Below are positions 27,713 to 34,977 of a stretch of 64,000 nucleotides of DNA, piece after piece. The notes beneath the pieces were generated by a model, which saw only the letters and a program-made list of their open reading frames with translations, did no database searches and was not told the DNA's origin. The stretch lies in contig JBNKWP010000004.1 in assembly GCA_050299835.1 (NCBI GenBank), positions 195,271 through 259,270 on the forward strand, written 5' to 3'. The position numbers were made by a program, and so were the translations under genes. Source of the stretch: JAJDOD01 sp050299835. GTDB taxonomy: Bacteria > Pseudomonadota > Alphaproteobacteria > Rhodobacterales > Rhodobacteraceae. Each line of letters begins with the position of its first letter. Position 1 is the stretch's first letter.

Positions 27713-28192
27713 TTAGGGCAGCAGGACCGTGTCGATGACGTGGATCACCCCGTTCGAGGCCGCTACGTTGGCGATCTGAACCCGCGCATCGTTGACACGA
27801 ACGCCGCCGTTTTTGGGCCGGACATGCAGCGCCTCTCCGTTGACGGTCGCAACGCGCACCGGCCCGGTGATATCGGCCGCCCGGATCTCTCCCGGCACAA
27901 CGTGATAGGTCAGGATTTCGGTCAGCTTGTCCTTGTTCTCCGGCAGGAGCAGGCTTTCCACCGTTCCGGCGGGAAGCTTCGCAAAAGCCGCGTTGGTCGG
28001 TGCGAAGACGGTGAACGGGCCATCGCCCTTCAATGTGTCGACCAGACCGGCGGCGGTGACAGCCGCCACCAGCGTCGAGAACTGGTCGTCGGAGGCTGCG
28101 ACTTCGACAATGTCGGGCTGGGACATCGGGGAACAGGCGGCGAGAGCGAGAGCGGATGCGCCGGCAAGCGCGAAGAGCGTTCTGCGTTTCAT
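27713..28192 (-). CDS. fasciclin (FAS1) domain lipoprotein
   Basis: 159 aa. The N-terminus has a signal with the lipobox LAAC (Cys20), so it should be a lipoprotein. A single FAS1 domain follows with the two conserved blocks: GPFTVFAPTNAAFAKLP (H1) near residue 62 and LTYHVVPGEIRAADI with GVIHVIDTVLLP (H2) at the end. FAS1 domains mediate adhesion or binding to surface polymers. It is highly similar to the FAS1 gene directly upstream, pointing to a tandem duplication in which one copy became lipid-anchored. Confidence 0.93.
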   Translation of the reverse strand: MKRRTLFALAGASALALAACSPMSQPDIVEVAASDDQFSTLVAAVTAAGLVDTLKGDGPFTVFAPTNAAFAKLPAGTVESLLLPENKDKLTEILTYHVVPGEIRAADITGPVRVATVNGEALHVRPKNGGVRVNDARVQIANVAASNGVIHVIDTVLLP

Positions 28193-28227
28193 GGGTACGG
28201 GACTTTCTGTTGTCGTGATCGTGTGAA

Positions 28228-28253
28228 GGTCCGGGCCGCTCCCGGCCCGGACC
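28228..28253 (-). terminator. strong hairpin between the two fasciclin genes
   Basis: Perfect 11-bp arms GGTCCGGGCCG and CGGCCCGGACC with a 4-nt loop, 11 bp after the stop of the first fasciclin gene. It probably lowers read-through or protects the upstream mRNA, giving more of the secreted than the lipid-anchored copy. Confidence 0.6.
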
Positions 28254-28263
28254 CCCAGATGGA

Positions 28264-28749
28264 TCAGTTCTGCGGAAGGATGACGGTGTCGATCACATGG
28301 ATCACGCCGTTCGAGGCTTCGATATCCGCCGTCGTGACAGAGGCATTGTCGACCATCACCCCGTTATCGAGGTCGATGGTCACTTCCGACCCTTGGACGG
28401 TCGCCGCCATCATGTCGTCGGAAAGATCGGTCGACATGACCTTGCCCGGCACAACGTGATAGGTCAGCACGGCGATCAGCTGATCCTTGTTCTCCGGCTT
28501 CAGCAGGTTCTCGACCGTGCCTTCCGGCAGCTTGGCGAAAGCCTCATCCGTCGGCGCGAAGACCGTGAACGGGCCATCGCCTTTCAGCGTATCGACCAGA
28601 TCGGCAGCGGTCAGTGCGGCGGCAAGCGTTGTGAAACTTCCGGCTTCCACGGCGGTGTCCACGATATCTTTCTCCGACGCGATGGCCATGGGGGCCAGGG
28701 TGACAGCGAAGGCACTGGCGAGAATGGTGTGTTTGGCAAAAAAGGGCAT
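28264..28749 (-). CDS. fasciclin (FAS1) domain secreted protein
   Basis: 161 aa. A Sec signal (MPFFAKHTILASAFAVTLAPMAIA, given in two parts: hydrophobic core ILASAFAVTLAPM, cleavage after AIA) lacks a lipobox, so this copy is soluble and exported. The FAS1 domain shows GPFTVFAPTDEAFAKLPEG and the end GVIHVIDTVILPQN. The start at 28749 has AGGAAA; an ATG at 28773 is less likely. It heads the fas1-fas1-DUF378 set and is divergent from the XRE-cupin regulator. A CCGACG/CGTCGG stem lies at 28777-28794 in its 5' region. Confidence 0.92.
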   Translation of the reverse strand: MPFFAKHTILASAFAVTLAPMAIASEKDIVDTAVEAGSFTTLAAALTAADLVDTLKGDGPFTVFAPTDEAFAKLPEGTVENLLKPENKDQLIAVLTYHVVPGKVMSTDLSDDMMAATVQGSEVTIDLDNGVMVDNASVTTADIEASNGVIHVIDTVILPQN

Positions 28750-28808
28750 CTTGTTGTTTCCTTTCAGTTTCATTTCCCGACGCTTTCCCGTCGGCGGATG
28801 GATGTTTC

Positions 28809-28836
28809 TTGACAGGCAAAAATTGTGCCTGATAGT
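28809..28836 (+). promoter_or_regulatory. sigma70-type promoter with palindromic operator for the XRE-cupin gene
   Basis: TTGACA (28809-28814) and GATAGT (28831-28836) are spaced by 16 bp. The perfect inverted repeat CAGGCA/TGCCTG (28813-28818 and 28826-28831, 7-nt spacer) fills the space between the two boxes. This is a classic place for repressor binding, suggesting autoregulation by the downstream regulator and perhaps control of the divergent fasciclin genes. Confidence 0.5.
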
Positions 28837-28882
28837 AACATTTTAGTGTGAGGTCATATTTTTTCTTCTTGGGAGAATTGCC

Positions 28883-29503
28883 ATGGACGGAATTGCAGCA
28901 GATGAAAACGCAGCCCCGCGACAGGCGGGCGACGTGCTCACCGAGGGACTGGCGCAATATAGAATCGGCGCGAAGATTCGGCGTTTGCGTCAGGCCAAAG
29001 ACCTCGGTCTTGCCCAACTGGGCGAACATAGTGGCCTGTCCGCCGGGATGCTCTCGAAGATCGAGCGCGGCCAACAAGTGCCAACCCTGCAGACGCTGCT
29101 GCGGATCTCGATGGTCTTCGGCGTCGGCCTCGACCATTTTTTCTCGGAAAGCGATGCTCCGGTGCTGGAAGTCGTGCGCCGCGCCGATCGGCTGCGCCTG
29201 CCCGACCGCACCGATGGCCGTCCCCGCTACCTGTTCGAAAGCCTCGACTACCCGGTCACCGACAAACCGTTCGAAACCTACGCCGCCGAATTCCTGGCGG
29301 ACCGACCCCTCAGCGAACCGCATTCCCATGCGGGCGACGAGCTGATCTTTGTCATCGAAGGCAGACTAGAAGTTTCCATCCATGAGCGGACCGTGGAACT
29401 CGGCCCCGGCGACTCGCTCTATTTCGATGCCCGGTTCGACCATGCCTATCGCTGTCTTGGTGATCGCGCCGCCCGCGCGGTTGTCGTCGTCGCGACGCCG
29501 TGA
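28883..29503 (+). CDS. XRE family regulator with C-terminal cupin domain
   Basis: 206 aa. A helix-turn-helix of the Cro/C1 type spans residues about 33-88 (IGAKIRRLRQAKDLGLAQLG, then GLSAGMLSKIERGQQVPTLQTLLRI). A cupin follows with PHSHAGDELIFVIEGRLEV near residue 145 and GPGDSLYFDARFDHAYR near 180. Such regulators usually sense a small carboxylate or amino compound through the cupin. A GGGAG ribosome site precedes the ATG. It is divergent from the fasciclin set and followed by a glutamine-amidotransferase type hydrolase, either of which may be its target. Confidence 0.93.
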   Translation: MDGIAADENAAPRQAGDVLTEGLAQYRIGAKIRRLRQAKDLGLAQLGEHSGLSAGMLSKIERGQQVPTLQTLLRISMVFGVGLDHFFSESDAPVLEVVRRADRLRLPDRTDGRPRYLFESLDYPVTDKPFETYAAEFLADRPLSEPHSHAGDELIFVIEGRLEVSIHERTVELGPGDSLYFDARFDHAYRCLGDRAARAVVVVATP

Positions 29504-29657
29504 CCCGTCCGGCGGTGCGGTTTTGTACAGCAGAACCCCGGGGGCGAGGCATTTGTGGATGAAAGGATCATCGGGGCATCGACATTGTGCGAAAATGTTG
29601 CTGGCGCTCTTCGAAGAAGTCACTAGGTTCGGAAGCACGGGATAAGGACCATTCAAA

Positions 29658-30428
29658 ATGCCCACTGTCGGGATCATCGGCAACTTTGCGCTTCTGAACA
29701 ACGAATACCCCGTTCATGCTGCGGGCCAGATGAACATCACGGCGGTTTCTAAGGTCTCGGGAGCCTTGCCCCTTGTGGTGCCGTCCGACCCCGATATCGT
29801 CGATATCGAGGCGCTCAAATCCGCTTGCGACGGGTTCCTCTTCACCGGGGGCCGACCCAATGTTCACCCCGAAGAATATGGAGAGGAAGCGACCGAAGCG
29901 CACGGCGCTTTCGACCGCGCCCGTGATCGCCTGACCCTGCAACTGATCCGGGATTGCGTTGACACCGGCCAGCCGATCTTCGCCATCTGCCGGGGGTTCC
30001 AGGAACTGAACGTCGCCATGGGCGGCTCGCTCTACCCCGAGATCCGCGACCTGCCGGGCCGCATGAACCACCGGATGCCGCCCGATGGCACGATCGAGGA
30101 GAAATTCGCCCTCCGCCACGACGTGACCCTGACGGAGGGCGGCGTCTTCCACCGCATCTTCGGCAAGACGGTGGTGAGAACGAATACGCTCCACGGCCAG
30201 GGCATCAAGCACACCGGTGCCCGTATTGTCGTCGATGGCCGCGCGCCCGATGGCACTGAGGAGGCGATCTATGTCGATGGCGCACCCGGCTTCGCGCTCG
30301 GCGTCCAGTGGCATCCGGAATACAAGGCCGCCGAAGACCCGGTGTCACGGCCCCTCTTCGAGGCCTTCGGCACCGCGGTCCGGGCCTGGAGCGAAGGCAA
30401 GCGGCCGGAGCGACTGAAGAGCGCTTAA
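29658..30428 (+). CDS. gamma-glutamyl-gamma-aminobutyrate hydrolase family (class I amidotransferase, C26)
   Basis: 256 aa. The nucleophile cysteine is in FAICRGFQELNVAMGG near residue 110, and the histidine-glutamate of the triad in GVQWHPEYKAAED near 223. The family includes PuuD, which frees GABA from gamma-Glu-GABA in putrescine breakdown, and hydrolases acting on other gamma-glutamyl amides. The preceding XRE-cupin regulator resembles PuuR, which controls puu genes in E. coli, so a polyamine role is reasonable. No other puu gene is present, which weakens the case. AAGGA ribosome site present. Confidence 0.88.
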   Translation: MPTVGIIGNFALLNNEYPVHAAGQMNITAVSKVSGALPLVVPSDPDIVDIEALKSACDGFLFTGGRPNVHPEEYGEEATEAHGAFDRARDRLTLQLIRDCVDTGQPIFAICRGFQELNVAMGGSLYPEIRDLPGRMNHRMPPDGTIEEKFALRHDVTLTEGGVFHRIFGKTVVRTNTLHGQGIKHTGARIVVDGRAPDGTEEAIYVDGAPGFALGVQWHPEYKAAEDPVSRPLFEAFGTAVRAWSEGKRPERLKSA

Positions 30429-30440
30429 CTCTGACTTAAC
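30425..30440 (+). promoter_or_regulatory. CtrA-type site TTAA-N7-TTAAC
   Basis: TTAA at 30425-30428 and TTAAC at 30436-30440 with exactly 7 bases between them, the full consensus of the alphaproteobacterial cell-cycle regulator CtrA. It overlaps the stop codon of the hydrolase and lies 24 bp before the start of the 72-aa gene, a good spot for promoter control of that gene. Binding is inferred from the match only. Confidence 0.45.
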
Positions 30441-30463
30441 CACGACCGACGTAGGCGACGGGC

Positions 30464-30682
30464 ATGCCGCCACCAACGCCAGAAATGTTTCTTGCCAGCC
30501 TGTTTTCCAGCAAAGCCGTTCAGGAAAGTGCCGTGATCCGGCGCAAGGTCCGCGACGTGGAACGGCTGGTTGGACGCGATGCCTTCGTGGCCGAACTGAA
30601 CCGTCGCGGCTTCCGCGCGGTCGAGAATGCCGGACAATTCATCATCTTCTGTAACGCGGAACCGATCCGACCTCTCCGCTGA
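30464..30682 (+). CDS. conserved small protein, unknown function
   Basis: 72 aa, charged and soluble: an N-terminal helix EMFLASLFSSKAVQESAVIR, then RKVRDVERLVGRDAFVAELN and a C-terminal segment GFRAVENAGQFIIFCNAEPI. Short proteins of this kind in roseobacters are sometimes labelled phosphoribosylanthranilate isomerase, but this is far too short for TrpF and I do not accept that name. A CtrA-type site lies just upstream, and its TGA stop is the first base triplet of the hairpin array that follows. Confidence 0.7.
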   Translation: MPPPTPEMFLASLFSSKAVQESAVIRRKVRDVERLVGRDAFVAELNRRGFRAVENAGQFIIFCNAEPIRPLR

Positions 30683-30683
30683 C

Positions 30684-30780
30684 GCAGTTTCCGACGCGGA
30701 AACTGCATCGGAAAACGACGCGTTTTCCTCAAGAACGATTTCCGCGTCGGAAATCGAAACGGAGTTCGCGTCGAACTCCG
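30684..30780. repeat. mirrored array of four perfect hairpins with GACGC/GCGTC loops
   Basis: H1 30684-30706 (arms GCAGTTTCC and GGAAACTGC, loop GACGC). H2 30710-30728 (GGAAAAC and GTTTTCC, loop GACGC). H3 30736-30756 (CGATTTCC and GGAAATCG, loop GCGTC). H4 30760-30780 (CGGAGTTC and GAACTCCG, loop GCGTC). It fills the 106-bp gap between two convergent stop codons. Read outward from either gene, the first two hairpins met have the loop GACGC. Function is probably 3'-end formation for both transcripts, but the strict loop and clustering go beyond an ordinary terminator. Confidence 0.85.
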
Positions 30781-30788
30781 CCCACGCC

Positions 30789-31436
30789 TCAAGGCCGCGC
30801 CCTGGGCCTCACCTCCGACAACGGCCGGCAATAGACCTGCCGCTTGGTGTATCGCTGCATGTCCCGCCGCATCCAGTCGTTGCGGATCGGCCCCCAATCG
30901 GCGGCCACCCCGCGCCAGCGCCCATCCTTGACCGAGATCGCATTGTCGCGCGGCACCGTGACATTCATGATCCGGATCGCGCAATTCAGATTGTCCGATC
31001 CGCGTTTCAGATCCTCACCGGTCCGCACCCGGCAGTCGCGGAACTCCGCCGTGGGGGGATAGATCTGCATCAGACCGAACCACCGCCCGCCGCCGCCAAC
31101 CGCGCGCGGGTTCCAGGTGCTCTCGTAACGCGACAACGTCGAAACGAACCCGGCCCAGAACGCCGCCCGGTCGCCTGCGTCATTCTCCGCATAGGCCGGG
31201 CACCAGTCATCAATGTCCCTCGGCACCGTCTCCAGCAATTCCGAACCATGCGTCTCCACCGCCGAAATCACCACACGCGTCCAAAGCGGACCAAGACTGC
31301 GATGCTCCCACCGCGCTCGTGGAAAGTTGTTGTCGCGCGGTTCCGGGCGCAGGTCGAGCGCGTCGGGCGCCACCCCCTCGGCGGAGGCCCCGGCAGCCAG
31401 CAAGGCAAAAATCAGGAAAAGCGCACGCATCATCAC
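30789..31436 (-). CDS. lytic transglycosylase (SLT domain) protein
   Basis: 215 aa with a Sec signal peptide (MRALFLIFALLAAGASA). The SLT-type fold shows the catalytic glutamate in LSRYESTWNPRAVGGGG near residue 105, GLMQIYPPTA near 123, and a C-terminal region WRGVAADWGPIRND in place of the usual VxxYNxG. Such enzymes cut peptidoglycan glycan strands. Two cysteines near 138 and 152 may form a disulfide. Three successive ATGs at 31436, 31433 and 31430 leave the exact start open. It ends 8 bp before the hairpin array. Confidence 0.85.
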   Translation of the reverse strand: MMMRALFLIFALLAAGASAEGVAPDALDLRPEPRDNNFPRARWEHRSLGPLWTRVVISAVETHGSELLETVPRDIDDWCPAYAENDAGDRAAFWAGFVSTLSRYESTWNPRAVGGGGRWFGLMQIYPPTAEFRDCRVRTGEDLKRGSDNLNCAIRIMNVTVPRDNAISVKDGRWRGVAADWGPIRNDWMRRDMQRYTKRQVYCRPLSEVRPRARP

Positions 31437-31575
31437 TCGGTTCAGCCTTCAGCCATCAATCGCGCCCCACGCCAAGTTCTGCCACGCGTCTCCGCGTCTG
31501 CCAAGCCCCGCCCTTCGCGCTTGAAGGCCCTCGCTCCTTTGCATAGAACCGCAGCCAGTTTATGGCGGAGGCCCG

Positions 31576-33087
31576 ATGCTCGACCTGACCTATGAAACCC
31601 CGAAACCGAAAGTCATCGCCGGCGCCACCGGCGACTGGGAACTGGTGATCGGGCTCGAAGTTCACGCCCAGGTCGCCTCCAACGCCAAGCTCTTCTCGGG
31701 CGCCTCCACCCAATTCGGCGCGGAGCCCAATTCCAACGTCGCCTTCGTGGACGCAGGCATGCCCGGCATGCTGCCGGTCATCAACGAAGGCTGCGTGGCG
31801 CTGGCGGTCAAGACCGGACTCGGCCTGAAAGCGCAGATCAACCTGCGCTCGGCCTTCGACCGCAAGAACTACTTCTACCCCGACCTGCCGCAGGGCTACC
31901 AGATCAGCCAGCTCTACCACCCGATCGTCGGCGAAGGCGAGGTTCTGGTCGATATGGCCCCCGGTATCGCGCGGCTCGTGCGGATCGAACGCATCCACCT
32001 CGAACAGGACGCCGGCAAGTCGATCCACGACATGGACCCGCATATGTCCTTCGTGGACCTCAACCGCACCGGCGTCGCGCTGATGGAGATCGTGAGCCGC
32101 CCCGACATCCGCGGGCCGGAGGAAGCCGCCGCCTATGTCGGCAAACTGCGCCAGATCCTGCGCTATCTCGGCACCTGCGACGGCAACATGCAGAACGGCA
32201 ACCTGCGCGCCGACGTCAACGTCTCGGTCTGCCGTCCGGGCGATTACGAGAGATATCAGGAAACGCAGGACTTCTCGCATCTGGGCACCCGCTGCGAGAT
32301 CAAGAACATGAACTCCATGCGCTTCATCCAGCAAGCCATTGAATATGAAGCGAAGCGCCAGATCGCCATTCTGGAAGACGGCGGCGCCATCGACCAGGAA
32401 ACCCGCCTCTACGACCCCGACAAGGGGGAGACGCGAAGCATGCGCTCGAAGGAAGAGGCGCATGACTACCGCTACTTCCCCTGCCCCGACCTCCTACCCC
32501 TGGAGATCGAACAGGCCTGGGTCGACGACATCGAAGCCAGCCTGCCGGAACTGCCCGACGCCAAGAAGGCGCGTTTCGTCACCGAATACGGCATGACCGA
32601 ATATGATGCGGGCGTTCTGACCGCCGACGTGGAAAACGCGACATTCTTCGAGGAAGTGGCGAAGGGACGCGATGGCAAGCTCGCCGCGAACTGGGTCATC
32701 AACGAACTTTTCGGACGCCTGAAAAAGGAAGACCACACGATCACCGAAAGCCCGATTTCGGCGGCCAATCTCGGCCAGATCCTCGACCTGATGTCCTCGG
32801 ACAAGATCAACGGCAAGATCGCCAAGGACGTCTTCGAGATCGCCTATACCTCGGGCCGCGAACCGAACGAGATCGTGGAGACCGAGGGCATGACCCAGGT
32901 CACCGACACCGGCGCCATTGAAGCCGCCGTCGATCAGGTCATCGCGGACAACCCCGACCAGGTGGAAAAGGCCAGGCAGAACCCCAAGCTCGCGGGCTGG
33001 TTCGTTGGCCAGGTGATGAAAGCCACCGGCGGCAAGGCCAACCCCAAGGCAGTGAACGAACTGGTGACGAGGAAGCTGGGCCTTTAG
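31576..33087 (+). CDS. gatB: aspartyl/glutamyl-tRNA amidotransferase subunit B
   Basis: 503 aa, typical for GatB. It opens with LVIGLEVHAQVASNAKLFSG, carries FDRKNYFYPDLPQGYQISQ near residue 95 and the kinase-like LEQDAGKSIHD near 140, and ends with the tRNA-binding helical tail NPKAVNELVTRKLGL. With GatA and GatC it converts misacylated Glu-tRNA(Gln) or Asp-tRNA(Asn) to the correct amide form. gatA and gatC are not in the window. A GGAGG site precedes the start. Confidence 0.97.
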   Translation: MLDLTYETPKPKVIAGATGDWELVIGLEVHAQVASNAKLFSGASTQFGAEPNSNVAFVDAGMPGMLPVINEGCVALAVKTGLGLKAQINLRSAFDRKNYFYPDLPQGYQISQLYHPIVGEGEVLVDMAPGIARLVRIERIHLEQDAGKSIHDMDPHMSFVDLNRTGVALMEIVSRPDIRGPEEAAAYVGKLRQILRYLGTCDGNMQNGNLRADVNVSVCRPGDYERYQETQDFSHLGTRCEIKNMNSMRFIQQAIEYEAKRQIAILEDGGAIDQETRLYDPDKGETRSMRSKEEAHDYRYFPCPDLLPLEIEQAWVDDIEASLPELPDAKKARFVTEYGMTEYDAGVLTADVENATFFEEVAKGRDGKLAANWVINELFGRLKKEDHTITESPISAANLGQILDLMSSDKINGKIAKDVFEIAYTSGREPNEIVETEGMTQVTDTGAIEAAVDQVIADNPDQVEKARQNPKLAGWFVGQVMKATGGKANPKAVNELVTRKLGL

Positions 33088-33171
33088 GCCAGGTTTCAGC
33101 CCGGCGCCGACGGCAACCGGCGCGACAATGGTCGCAGACCCTCCGCATGTCCCATTCGCCCCCCGGGGCGC

Positions 33172-33873
33172 TCAATGCGGAGTTGCGCGAAGACGCCTCA
33201 GGACCAGCAATGCGGCCGGCACGATTAACGTGATTGCGCAAGCCCCGATCAAGACTGCACGACTGTCCCAGGCCGCGGCCCCTGCGCCAAGCGCCGCGAA
33301 GGCGAAACTCACAGGCAGAACGCCAAGCGCCGTGGCCAGCACGAAATAGCCGGATCGGATCGACGTCAGCCCTGCCAGATAGCTGATCGCGTCGAAGGAA
33401 ATGAAGGGGATCAGGCGTGTGACCAGGATGACAAAAGCCAGCTTCCGCTGGCTGCGCTTACGGGTCACGAATGCGGCAAGGGGCGAATTCATACTGGAGA
33501 GCGGGCGGTAACCGAACCTGCGCGACAACCCGAAGGCACAAGTGGCGCCCAGCAACGCACCCAGAGCCGTTAGCGACCCTCCCAGAAACGGCCCGTAAAT
33601 GGCACCCGCTGCCATCGCGATCGGTCCGCTTGGAATGGGCGACAGGACAACCGCAACAGCCAGAAGGAACACAACGGCCACAGGGCCGACCCTGTCGAAC
33701 AGCCCCGCGAGCACCTTTGCATCCGACAGGGGTCCAAAGGCTTCCGGAAAGGGCCAGACCAGCAAGACGAGAATGATCGAGGCTCCGGCAAGAAGTCCTG
33801 CCGCAATTGTCACACGCCGCTTCCAGGTCGCGCCCACATGACGTGAGTTCCGTTCCATCTCCAAGGTCACCAT
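33172..33873 (-). CDS. TVP38/TMEM64 (DedA-like) family membrane protein
   Basis: About 233 aa with five or six hydrophobic helices. The family core is visible in LSPIPSGPIAMAAGAIYGPF, LGALLGATCAFGLSRRFGY and LVTRLIPFISFDAISYLAGL; this SNARE-associated/VTT domain has been linked to lipid scrambling or undecaprenyl phosphate recycling. The N-terminal start is uncertain: 33903, 33873 and 33858 are all in frame, and 33873 is chosen for a GGA near its ATG. It converges on gatB with an 84-bp gap. Confidence 0.85.
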   Translation of the reverse strand: MVTLEMERNSRHVGATWKRRVTIAAGLLAGASIILVLLVWPFPEAFGPLSDAKVLAGLFDRVGPVAVVFLLAVAVVLSPIPSGPIAMAAGAIYGPFLGGSLTALGALLGATCAFGLSRRFGYRPLSSMNSPLAAFVTRKRSQRKLAFVILVTRLIPFISFDAISYLAGLTSIRSGYFVLATALGVLPVSFAFAALGAGAAAWDSRAVLIGACAITLIVPAALLVLRRLRATPH

Positions 33874-34232
33874 AATTCCAGCCTGTGTATCTCGGCGCCG
33901 CATCCGGCCATTTCTGCGGCGTCAGTACACATCCCGGGTTTCAATCATTTGTCTCGATGGACGTGACAATGTTTCGATTGTAACGCTCCGCCCCCCTCGG
34001 CGCGGACCGTAAGATGTCGGTTTCGGGAACACCTTGATCCACGACTCGGATCCACGACTCACCTTAACCCTCCGTCAACACCTTAACCCAGGTTAAGCGC
34101 GCCCCCTTGTACAAAACGGTATTGGGCCAACTCGGGACATGTACAATTTGCAACAAACCGCCGATTCACCGTGCGCTCTTTTGTACAGTGTCACCAAGTG
34201 GTAAACGCTGGCCACGAGCAGGAGATCCGCCA
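33874..34232. promoter_or_regulatory. long leader with a TTAACC palindrome and three TGTACA sites
   Basis: About 360 bp without a gene, upstream of the DUF4177 gene. CTTAACC and GGTTAAG form a palindrome at 34082-34097, and another CTTAACC lies at 34063-34069. TGTACA occurs at 34108-34113, 34140-34145 and 34182-34187, the first and third within TTTTGTACA (opposite strands). The ten-base TTTTGTACAG also occurs once before the C26 hydrolase gene (29521-29530). These look like regulator sites; the factor is unknown. Confidence 0.4.
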
Positions 34233-34649
34233 ATGCGCAAGTTCGAATACAAGGCCGTGCCCGCCCCCAACACCGGCACAAAGGCCAGGGGCGTAAAAAC
34301 GACCGAGGACCGTTTCGCCCTGTCGATGACAGAAACTCTGAACGAGATGGCCGCGGAAGGCTGGGAGTATGTCCGCGCCGAAACGCTGCCCTGTACCGAA
34401 CGCAAGGGCCTGACCGGCACCCAGCAGACCTACCAGAATATCCTTATTTTCCGGCGACTTGAGGCAGAGGCGCTGCCGCTCGACCAGACCACGTCCCGAC
34501 CTCTGCGCGCGGTGGAAGACGTTCGCCAGCAGGAGCCGGAGCCCGAACCGCCAGTGCATGAACCTGAACCCGTCGATGGTGCCCCGCGCCTCAGTTCCCG
34601 TCCCCCCGAAGGCGGCGTAGCCCCCAGCATTCGCGCTGTCGACGACTAG
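34233..34649 (+). CDS. DUF4177 domain protein
   Basis: 138 aa. The N-terminal MRKFEYKAVPAPNTG and LNEMAAEGWEYVRAE (near residue 38) are the DUF4177 hallmark, followed by ILIFRRL. The second half is a disordered tail rich in proline and glutamate (QQEPEPEPPVHEPEPVDG). Function of the family is unknown. An AGGAG site supports the start. The TAG stop overlaps the stop of the convergent BolA gene by four bases (CTAG). Confidence 0.85.
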   Translation: MRKFEYKAVPAPNTGTKARGVKTTEDRFALSMTETLNEMAAEGWEYVRAETLPCTERKGLTGTQQTYQNILIFRRLEAEALPLDQTTSRPLRAVEDVRQQEPEPEPPVHEPEPVDGAPRLSSRPPEGGVAPSIRAVDD

Positions 34650-34903
34650 CCGTCGATCTCCAGCGCCAACGCGTGAATCCGCCCGATCAGTTCGGGCCCA
34701 AGCGCCGAATGCACCGCACGATGCCGCGCAATCCGGCTCATGCCCTGAAAGGCATCGGCCCTGATCGCCACCCGAAAATGGCTCTGCCCGCCCTCCTGAT
34801 ACCCCGCATGCCCACGATGCTGCTCGCTCTCGTCCAGCACATTCAACGCTTTGGGCGCGAATTCCGCCTCCAGTTTTGAGCGGATTTCGTCCTCGACACG
34901 CAT
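34646..34903 (-). CDS. BolA family protein
   Basis: 85 aa. The BolA fold is seen in EDEIRSKLEAEFAPKALNVL, then ESEQHRGHAG, SHFRVAIRADAF and the helix SRIARHRAVHSAL with the conserved histidine of the Fe-S ligand set. BolA proteins pair with monothiol glutaredoxins in iron-sulfur trafficking or act as regulators. An ATG at 34912 is an alternative start; a GAGGTGA stretch serves it at short spacing. It is divergent from the DnaJ-like gene, a pairing common in roseobacters next to cobS. Confidence 0.9.
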   Translation of the reverse strand: MRVEDEIRSKLEAEFAPKALNVLDESEQHRGHAGYQEGGQSHFRVAIRADAFQGMSRIARHRAVHSALGPELIGRIHALALEIDG

Positions 34904-34977
34904 TTTTCTCATCTCACCTCTTCTATCTCGCGGTGACCAAGGTAAACTCTCGGGTCCGAGTCGGAAAGGCAGGTAAG

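Noticed and set aside
30464..30682. Naming the 72-aa protein phosphoribosylanthranilate isomerase
   Set aside because: It is about a third of TrpF length and shows none of the barrel motifs; the name circulates by annotation transfer.
33101..33123. GCGCCG/CGGCGC stem after gatB as terminator
   Set aside because: Only six pairs with an 8-nt loop and no T-run; too weak to list as a feature.
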